Source: Betaproteobacteria bacterium
GTDB taxonomy: Bacteria > Pseudomonadota > Gammaproteobacteria > Burkholderiales > Burkholderiaceae_C
Length of the DNA stretch: 6,813 nt
Direction of reading: 5' to 3'
NCBI GenBank assembly: GCA_005884255.1
Contig: VBDL01000069.1
Span: 1,049-7,861, forward strand
Shown here: piece after piece, positions 1 to 4,866 of the stretch
Layout: the number at the start of each line of letters is the position of its first letter
How positions within the stretch are numbered: position 1 is the stretch's first letter
Notes under the pieces: generated by a model
The model's database searches: none
The model's input: the letters and a program-made list of their open reading frames with translations, nothing else
Told to the model about the DNA's origin: nothing
Translations under genes and position numbers: made by a program

Positions 1-65
1 TGTTCGAGTCGATCGAGCTCGACCAGATCCGCCGCGGCGTGCTCAAGGACGATAAGGCAGCGTGA
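1..65 (+). CDS. hppD: 4-hydroxyphenylpyruvate dioxygenase, C-terminal end only (partial)
   Basis: The frame starting at base 3 is open from the window edge and ends in TGA at 63-65. Its last 20 residues run FESIELDQIRRGVL and then DDKAA-like polar residues. This closely matches the usual C-terminal helix of bacterial 4-hydroxyphenylpyruvate dioxygenase (typically FESIE-DQ-RRGVL). That Fe(II) enzyme converts 4-hydroxyphenylpyruvate to homogentisate in tyrosine breakdown. Only the tail is present, so no metal ligand can be checked. The neighbour directly downstream is phenylalanine hydroxylase, two steps earlier in the same pathway, which strongly supports the call. The two genes are either 5 bp apart or overlap by 4 bp, depending on the phhA start, so they are probably co-transcribed. 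Confidence 0.75.
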   Translation, partial: FESIELDQIRRGVLKDDKAA

Positions 66-70
66 CCAAC

Positions 71-961
71 ATGAGTGCCATCCTCGAATCGATCAACACC
101 GGCGCGCCGCCAGCCACCTATGGCGAAGGCGAGCGCCCGCCGCGCGGCGACTATGCGCGCGCACGTGCCGACTACACCTGCGAGCAGCGCCACGACGCGT
201 ACACCGCGGTCGATCACGCTCTGTATCGTCGACTGCACGAGCGGCAATCGCGCCAGCTCGAAGGGCTGGCCTGCCGCGAGTTCATCAATGCGGTGGCGCA
301 GCTCGGCGAGCCGGCGCAAATTCCGCGCTTCGACGATGTGAGCGAGCGGCTGTATCGCGCGACCCAGTGGCAGATCGTCGCCGTGCCCGGGCTGATCCCC
401 GAGGAGAACTTCTTCTCCTTGCTCTCGCAGCGCAAGTTCCCGGTGACCGAGTGGATTCGCAAGCCGGAAGAGTTCGACTACGTGGTCGAGCCCGATGTTT
501 TCCACGATCTCTACGGCCACGTGCCGCTGCTGTTCAACCCGGTGTTCGCCGACTACATGCAGGCCTATGGCGTGGGCGGCCTGAAAGCGAGCCGGCTCGA
601 GGCCTGCGAGTACCTGGCGCGTCTGTACTGGTACACCGTGGAGTTCGGCCTGATTGACACGCGCGAGGGCCTGCGTGCCTATGGCGCCGGCATCCTGTCG
701 TCGGCCGGCGAGCTGCGCCACAGTATCACCAGCCGTGATCCGCAGCGTGTGGCCTTCGACCTGCAGCGCCTGATGCGCACGCGCTACAAGATCGACAGCT
801 ACCAGACGACCTACTTCGTGATCGAGTCGTTCGACCAGCTGTTCGACGCGACGGCGCCGGATTTCACGCCGGTGTACGCAGAGGTCCGTAACGCATCGAC
901 CATCGAGGCGGGCGCCGTGCTCGATGATGAGCGCGTGTTCCCGCCTTTGCAGATGCCCTAA
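71..961 (+). CDS. phhA: Phenylalanine 4-hydroxylase
   Basis: A monomeric-type bacterial phenylalanine hydroxylase of 296 aa. It is a cytosolic non-haem iron, tetrahydropterin-dependent enzyme converting Phe to Tyr. Counting from the ATG at 71, the iron-binding motif PDVFHDLYGHVPLL places His145 and His150 (H-x4-H), and YWYTVEFGL supplies the third ligand, Glu191. The preceding segment VPGLIPEENFFSLLSQRKFP is the typical pterin-side region of the family. There is no N-terminal ACT domain, as expected for bacterial forms. An in-frame GTG at 62 overlaps the hppD stop (GTGA) and would add three residues. A weak AAGG at 54-57 lies 4 nt from the GTG and 13 nt from the ATG, so the start is not settled; I prefer the ATG. 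No phhB (pterin carbinolamine dehydratase) is in the window. The stop overlaps that of the convergent hydrolase gene by 4 bp. Confidence 0.95.
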   Translation: MSAILESINTGAPPATYGEGERPPRGDYARARADYTCEQRHDAYTAVDHALYRRLHERQSRQLEGLACREFINAVAQLGEPAQIPRFDDVSERLYRATQWQIVAVPGLIPEENFFSLLSQRKFPVTEWIRKPEEFDYVVEPDVFHDLYGHVPLLFNPVFADYMQAYGVGGLKASRLEACEYLARLYWYTVEFGLIDTREGLRAYGAGILSSAGELRHSITSRDPQRVAFDLQRLMRTRYKIDSYQTTYFVIESFDQLFDATAPDFTPVYAEVRNASTIEAGAVLDDERVFPPLQMP

Positions 962-1854
962 GCGCGCACGCGCCGCCACACCTCGTCGAACACCTCCGGG
1001 TGGAAGTTCAGGTGCACGTGTGCGATGCCACGCACGTGCCGGTTGTCGGCCCCGGGCAAGGTGCCGGTCGATGGCGGGAAGGCGATGTTGTCGCAGTGGC
1101 TGTAGAAGCAGGTGAAGCGCGCGTAGCGTGATGGCGGCTCGCGCTGTGCGAGCGTGTTCACCCACGGGCCACCGAGGCGCATCTGACGCGCGTTGGCGGT
1201 GAGCGCGAAGCGCGCGAGCCAGGTGCCGCCGTGCGGCGTGCCGATGGTGATGACGCGGTCGACACGCTCATCGGCCGCATGCTCGTGCAGCCACGCGCGT
1301 GCAGCGAGGCCACCCATGCTGTGCGCGACGATCAGCGGCGGCCGCCCGGTGGCCTCCTGCACGCGACGCACGGCCGCGTCCACCAGCGGCACATAGCGGT
1401 CGATCGCACCGAACACCGGCTCGAGATTGATCGCCACGAAAGGCACGCCCGCGGCGCGCAGGCGCGCCATCCACGGGTTCCACAAGCCCCGGTTGCAGAC
1501 GAAGCCGTGGACGAAGACGATGCCCAGTCGCCCGGCGGCATCGGCGGGCAAATGGTCGGCCTGCAGCGTCGAGCGAAACGGCTGATGCCAGCAGAACACG
1601 CGCGGCGCGGTCAGCACTTCGCCGAGCCAGGCCAGCAGGAGTTCGCGCGCGCTGGGCGCTGGGGCGGGATCGCCGCGGCCAACGCGCCGCAGGAGGATGA
1701 ACTCCAGCCCGAGCACGGCGGCGTAGCCGAAGACGATGATCAGCGCCCCTGCGGCGGCCCAGGCGGCCTGCCCGCGAGCGGCGAAGTACACGGCCCACAG
1801 CAGCGCCAGCGTCAAGCCACCGAGCGTCGTGATCTGCTGCAGGCGTGCGAGCAT
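958..1854 (-). CDS. Membrane-anchored alpha/beta-fold hydrolase (lipase/esterase-like)
   Basis: A 298-aa protein starting with two hydrophobic segments, about residues 11-27 and 31-56, which probably anchor it in the inner membrane. A serine hydrolase domain follows: an oxyanion-loop motif IVFVHGF at 112-118, a nucleophile elbow AHSMGG with Ser179, then TIGTPHGG at 203-210, typical of triacylglycerol lipase or PGAP1-like enzymes. Asp255 (SHCDN) and His281 (HVHLNFHPEVF) are the likely rest of the triad. The elbow begins with Ala rather than the usual Gly. Substrate cannot be read from sequence; an ester or lipid is plausible. The ATG lies 6 nt after the stop of the GMC oxidoreductase, and the junction TAAAGGCGC supplies an AAAGG ribosome site overlapping that stop, so translation is probably coupled. 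This is the last gene of the minus-strand operon. Its TAG stop overlaps the phhA TAA. Confidence 0.85.
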   Translation of the reverse strand: MLARLQQITTLGGLTLALLWAVYFAARGQAAWAAAGALIIVFGYAAVLGLEFILLRRVGRGDPAPAPSARELLLAWLGEVLTAPRVFCWHQPFRSTLQADHLPADAAGRLGIVFVHGFVCNRGLWNPWMARLRAAGVPFVAINLEPVFGAIDRYVPLVDAAVRRVQEATGRPPLIVAHSMGGLAARAWLHEHAADERVDRVITIGTPHGGTWLARFALTANARQMRLGGPWVNTLAQREPPSRYARFTCFYSHCDNIAFPPSTGTLPGADNRHVRGIAHVHLNFHPEVFDEVWRRVRA

Positions 1855-1860
1855 GCGCCT

Positions 1861-3474
1861 TTAGGCCAGCGCCACCTCGCGGCCCGTCAGCTGCTTGGCC
1901 AATTGCGTGGCCAGCTTGTTGACCAGCCCGTAGATCGACAGCTGCGGATTCGCACCGATGCTGGTGGGGAACAGCGAGCCATCATGCACCGACAGATTCT
2001 CGATCTGCCAATGCCGGCCATCGGGCCGCACCACCCCGCGCTGCTCGTCGCCGGCCATCGCGCAGCCGCCCATCACATGCGCGCTGACCACCCGCGTGAG
2101 CAGGGGCTGCATCGGCAGCGCGGCAATCGCCGAGCGTGCTTCGTTCCAACTGGCATACGGCCGCGCCATCTCGTGCACCGGCATCACGCTGCGTGCGCCG
2201 GCGGCGAACTGCAGCTCGGCCATGCTGAGCAGCGCGCGCCGAGCGCCGTCCATCACGAAGGCATTGAGCGGGTAATCGAGCAGCGGCGAGCCATCGCCGC
2301 GCAGCGTGACGCTGCCGCCCGCCGATTGCTCGTGAAAGCCGTCGCGCAGCAGCGCGAGCAGCGAGTGCGTGTGCGGGAACTGCGCCAGCAGCTCGGCCTG
2401 CATCTCCCCGAAGCCGGTGAGCGTCGAGGCAAAGATCAGCGGATGCAGCGGCGGCGCCTCGATCTTGTAGCCGATGGGGCCGTCGATCGGTTGCGTCTGC
2501 AGGAAATGATCGGTGTAGAGGGTCTGCGGCGCGCCGGCCCAGCCTTCAACCGGCTGCTCGAACTGCGCCGACGAGATGACCACCGGGTGCAGGAAGGTGC
2601 GTTTGCCCAGCCGCGCATGCGGATCGGGCACCGCCGAGCGCAGCAGCAGCGCAGGCGAATTGATCGCCCCGCCGGCCACCACGTAGTGCCGCGCAACGAT
2701 GCGCGTCGAGAGCTCGGTCTCGGCGCTGCCATCGCTGCGCGCCGGCGCGCACAACAGCGCCTTCACCTTGCCGTGCTCGAGCTCGAAGCGCTGCGCCCGC
2801 GTCTGCACGAGCAGCCGAGCGCCGTGGTCCAGCGCCGCAGGCAGCGTGGTGACGAGCATCGATTGCTTGGCATTCGTCGGGCAACCCATGCCGCAGGAGC
2901 CGAGGTTCCAGCAACCCTTGACGTTGCGGCGGATGGCTGCGGCCTCGATGCCGAGCTTGAGTGCACCGCGGCGCAGCAGGTCGTTGTTCTCGTTGGGCGG
3001 CGTCAGCCACGGGCCGATGTTCAGGCGCGCTTCGGCCTGTGCGAACCACGGCGCCATGGCCTCTTCGCTGAGCTCTTGCAGCCCGAAGTGTTCGCGCCAG
3101 TGGCGCAGCGTCGCCGAGGGGGTGCGAAACGAGCTGGTCCAGTTGACCGTGGTCGAGCCACCGACGCAGCGGCCCTGCAGGATGTTGATCGCCTTGTCGG
3201 CCGTCTTGCGCCCGGCGCTTTCCTGGTACAGCGCAGGGTAGGCCTCGCTCTCGCGCTGATGGAAGTCGCTGCTCGATTTGAGCGGCCCTTCCTCGACGAT
3301 CACCACGTCGAGCCCTGCCCGGGCGAGCAGCTCGGCGGTGATGCCAGCGCCGGCGCCGCTGCCGACGATGGCGACGTCGCATTCGAGTGTCGATGCGATG
3401 GCGCGGAAAGGGCCACCGTGCACGCGCCAACCGCGCGCCAGGCCCTCGCGGATCGGGTCGGGGATGTTGCTCAT
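1861..3474 (-). CDS. GMC-family FAD-dependent oxidoreductase (glucose dehydrogenase alpha-like / long-chain alcohol oxidase-like)
   Basis: A 537-aa flavoprotein. The FAD-binding motif DVAIVGSGAGAG (33-44) is followed by the ribose-binding acidic pair EEG at 61-63, and LQGRCVGGSTTVNW at 99-112 is the GMC signature. The catalytic His is probably H466 in SAHVMGG, partnered by N509 in GANPQLS. Cysteines C188, C194 and C198 form Cys-x5-Cys-x3-Cys. The same spacing carries a 3Fe-4S cluster in the alpha subunit of Burkholderia FAD-glucose dehydrogenase, of about the same length; plant-type fatty alcohol oxidases have a related SCGxGC segment. Substrate (sugar, alcohol or sterol) is therefore open. 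There is no signal peptide; export could be by hitchhiking on the Tat-bearing small subunit encoded just upstream. The start is well fixed: GAGGG at 3482-3486 lies 7 nt before the ATG, which overlaps the previous stop (ATGA). The frame is open further upstream, but that part lies inside the small-subunit gene. Confidence 0.92.
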   Translation of the reverse strand: MSNIPDPIREGLARGWRVHGGPFRAIASTLECDVAIVGSGAGAGITAELLARAGLDVVIVEEGPLKSSSDFHQRESEAYPALYQESAGRKTADKAINILQGRCVGGSTTVNWTSSFRTPSATLRHWREHFGLQELSEEAMAPWFAQAEARLNIGPWLTPPNENNDLLRRGALKLGIEAAAIRRNVKGCWNLGSCGMGCPTNAKQSMLVTTLPAALDHGARLLVQTRAQRFELEHGKVKALLCAPARSDGSAETELSTRIVARHYVVAGGAINSPALLLRSAVPDPHARLGKRTFLHPVVISSAQFEQPVEGWAGAPQTLYTDHFLQTQPIDGPIGYKIEAPPLHPLIFASTLTGFGEMQAELLAQFPHTHSLLALLRDGFHEQSAGGSVTLRGDGSPLLDYPLNAFVMDGARRALLSMAELQFAAGARSVMPVHEMARPYASWNEARSAIAALPMQPLLTRVVSAHVMGGCAMAGDEQRGVVRPDGRHWQIENLSVHDGSLFPTSIGANPQLSIYGLVNKLATQLAKQLTGREVALA

Positions 3475-3980
3475 GCGAGCGCCCTCGGCCCGGGATAGCC
3501 GAGCAGCGGCCAGGTGCTGGCGTCGGCGTAGTACGCGGCGTTGGTCAGATCGCGCAGGGCCTGATAGACCTGCCGGCGAAGGTCGACGCCCGACACCCGC
3601 ATAGCCTGCAACGCGGCCTGCGTCGCAGCGACGCCGGCGTCTGGCCAGTCTTGCAGGAGACCCGCGATCGCGAGCCGGCCAGGCGCCGTCGTTAGCAGCG
3701 AAAGCAGTTGCGACAGTTCGCTGCGCGTTGGCGGCGGGAAGCCTGCAATCGTGGCCTGCAGGCGTTCCAGGTGAGCGTCGAGCGCGGTCGCACGCGCAGC
3801 AGTATCGGCCGGCAGGCTGCCGTCGAGCACCGCTTCGGCGACCGCGCGCATCAGCGCACGCGCCGGCTCGCTCAGGCGCGCGCCGGACAGGCCGGGGCGC
3901 AACCAAGCCATGCCACCGCCGAGCACGGCGAGCGTGACCGAAGCGCCGAGGCCGAGCTTGAGCAAGGTTCGTCGTTGCAT
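3471..3980 (-). CDS. Tat-signal small subunit of a GMC dehydrogenase (gluconate 2-dehydrogenase subunit 3-like)
   Basis: A 169-aa protein. The N-terminus MQRRTLLKLG carries a twin-arginine motif (R3-R4-T-L-L-K8) followed by a hydrophobic stretch at about 9-27, so Tat export is expected. No convincing A-x-A cleavage site is seen; it may stay membrane-anchored. The rest is helical, and its end, YYADASTWPLLGYPGP, is the C-terminal signature of the gluconate 2-dehydrogenase subunit 3 / glucose dehydrogenase gamma family. In that family this subunit binds the flavoprotein, helps it mature and carries it through the Tat system. Length agrees with the known gamma subunit (about 168 aa). It is the first gene of the minus-strand operon and overlaps the GMC gene by 4 bp. 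No clear ribosome site precedes the ATG. No cytochrome c subunit is encoded in the window. Confidence 0.85.
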   Translation of the reverse strand: MQRRTLLKLGLGASVTLAVLGGGMAWLRPGLSGARLSEPARALMRAVAEAVLDGSLPADTAARATALDAHLERLQATIAGFPPPTRSELSQLLSLLTTAPGRLAIAGLLQDWPDAGVAATQAALQAMRVSGVDLRRQVYQALRDLTNAAYYADASTWPLLGYPGPRALA

Positions 3981-4077
3981 CGGCCGAGTTTTGCATCGAA
4001 CCGGCGAAGGGCGTTAGAGGCCGCGAACTAACCGGGCCCCAGAGAAACCCGCGGTGACTGCGCTACGCTGCGTGTCG
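3981..4077. promoter_or_regulatory. Divergent intergenic promoter region
   Basis: A 97-bp gap (73 bp if the GTG at 4054 is used) separates the minus-strand operon from the plus-strand unknown gene, so it must hold both promoters. I see no strong -35/-10 pair on either strand. The best plus-strand -10-like hexamer is TACGCT at 4064-4069, without a good -35. It holds the inverted repeat at 4013-4032, listed separately. Confidence 0.55.
4013..4032. promoter_or_regulatory. Inverted repeat GTTAG-N10-CTAAC, copy 1 (putative operator)
   Basis: GTTAG at 4013-4017 and CTAAC at 4028-4032 form a 20-bp dyad with a 10-base spacer in the divergent promoter region. It begins 33 nt upstream of the small-subunit ATG at 3980 and ends 45 nt upstream of the ATG at 4078. 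The same half-sites with the same spacing recur at 4794-4813. The stem is too short and has no T-run, so a DNA-binding site is more likely than a terminator. The cognate regulator is unknown. Confidence 0.5.
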
Positions 4078-4812
4078 ATGAGTACGCTGGGGCCGGCCAT
4101 ATTGAAAGCGTTGCAGCGCGTGGATGCGGAACGCGCGCTGCGCGACGGCAACCCGGCGCTGGGTCAGCGCGTGCACGCATTGAAGCTCTATCAGCAACGC
4201 CGCTTTGCCCACGGCTATGCCGATCTGCTTGCCGACCCACGCTATGGCGGCGCCGCGCGTTTCTTTCTCGAAGAGCTCTACGGACCACGCGACTACCGCG
4301 AGCGTGACGCGCAGTTTGTCCGCGTGGTGCCCGCACTGGTGCGGCTGTTTCCGGAGGAGGTGGTGCGCACCGTGGTGGCGCTGAGCGAGCTGCATGCCTT
4401 GTCGGAGTCGCTGGACACGGCGATGGCGCTTGCGCTGGCGGGCGAAGATGTCGACGCTGCGGCCTACGTACGGGCGTGGCAGTCCACGGCGCGGGCGCAA
4501 GATCGCGAGCGGCAGATCGAGTTGACGCTGGAAGTCGGCGAGGCCCTCGATGCCTACACGCGCAATCCCTGGCTGCGCAACAGCCTGCGCATGATGCGCG
4601 GGCCGGCGCGTGTCGCAGGCCTGTCGGAGTTGCAGCACTTCCTCGAGGCGGGCTTTGACACGTTTCGTGCGATGCGCGGAGCAGCATCCTTCCTCGCAAT
4701 GATCGGACAGCGTGAGCGGGCACTGAAGGACGGGCTGTTTGCCGCTGATACCGTCGCCTGCGTGACGGCAGCGTCGCGCTCCAGCGACGGCCCGTTAGGA
4801 CAACTCCCCTAA
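4078..4812 (+). CDS. Conserved-looking protein of unknown function upstream of fadD
   Basis: A 244-aa protein from the ATG at 4078 (an in-frame GTG at 4054 would give 252 aa). I do not recognise a named family, though the segment RFFLEELYGPRDYRERDAQF (residues 61-80 from the ATG) has the feel of a conserved proteobacterial motif. It is soluble-looking, rich in Arg, Ala and Leu, probably all-helical, with no signal peptide, membrane segment, metal cluster or nucleotide-binding motif. A second likely conserved block is TRNPWLRNSLRMMRGPARVAGL (residues 161-182), followed by LQHFLEAGFDTFRAMRGA. No strong ribosome site precedes either start. A TACGCT -10-like hexamer at 4064-4069 would put transcription close to the ATG and argues mildly for that start. 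It is on the same strand as fadD, 54 bp upstream, and both have the same inverted repeat before them, which suggests a lipid-related role by association only. Confidence 0.8.
   Translation: MSTLGPAILKALQRVDAERALRDGNPALGQRVHALKLYQQRRFAHGYADLLADPRYGGAARFFLEELYGPRDYRERDAQFVRVVPALVRLFPEEVVRTVVALSELHALSESLDTAMALALAGEDVDAAAYVRAWQSTARAQDRERQIELTLEVGEALDAYTRNPWLRNSLRMMRGPARVAGLSELQHFLEAGFDTFRAMRGAASFLAMIGQRERALKDGLFAADTVACVTAASRSSDGPLGQLP
4772..4789 (+). repeat. Short inverted repeat, CGTCGC-N6-GCGACG
   Basis: A 6-bp perfect stem (4772-4777 with 4784-4789) and 6-base loop lie in the last codons of the unknown gene, directly before the GTTAG-N10-CTAAC dyad. No T-run follows, so it does not look like an intrinsic terminator. 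It could be chance in GC-rich coding sequence. Confidence 0.3.
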
Positions 4813-4813
4813 C
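4794..4813. promoter_or_regulatory. Inverted repeat GTTAG-N10-CTAAC, copy 2 (putative operator upstream of fadD)
   Basis: GTTAG at 4794-4798 and CTAAC at 4809-4813 form a dyad with the same 10-base spacer as copy 1; here the arms extend one more pair (GTTAGG/CCTAAC). It spans the stop codon of the unknown gene and ends 53 nt upstream of the fadD GTG, a sensible operator position. These are the only two CTAAC occurrences in the window, and both are paired. Copy 1 and copy 2 also share a C before the first arm and GG two bases after the second. Confidence 0.5.
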
Positions 4814-4857
4814 TTGGCGCGCGCCTTTGCCGCGACGATGGGGCAACCGCATTGCGT

Positions 4858-4861
4858 GGAG
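4858..4861 (+). promoter_or_regulatory. Ribosome binding site fixing the fadD start
   Basis: GGAG at 4858-4861 lies 5 nt before the GTG at 4867. This favours GTG 4867 over the in-frame TTG at 4852, which has no such site. Confidence 0.6.
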
Positions 4862-4866
4862 CGAAC

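Noticed and set aside
1231..3498. A 755-codon open frame on the plus strand, antisense to the hydrolase and GMC genes
   Set aside because: Its product is low-complexity Arg/Ala/His/Gln-rich sequence with no motif, and it runs across two well-supported genes on the other strand. This is a typical GC-rich shadow frame.
3691..3710. A third GTTAG at 3691-3695
   Set aside because: No CTAAC follows at the 10-base spacing (3706-3710 reads AGTTG), and it lies inside the small-subunit gene.
3475..3996. N-terminal extension of the GMC frame to an ATG at 3996
   Set aside because: The added residues are Arg/Ala-rich and lie inside the small-subunit gene. The GAGGG site and FAD motif near the ATG at 3474 fix the true start.
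4772..4813. Two successive hairpins read as an intrinsic terminator for the unknown gene
   Set aside because: The stems are only 6 bp and no T-run follows, so termination is not supported; the second is better explained as the paired operator-like dyad.
4028..4852. A 274-codon minus-strand frame opposite the unknown gene
   Set aside because: Its product is extremely Arg/Ala/Pro-rich, while the plus strand encodes a protein of normal composition with conserved-looking blocks.
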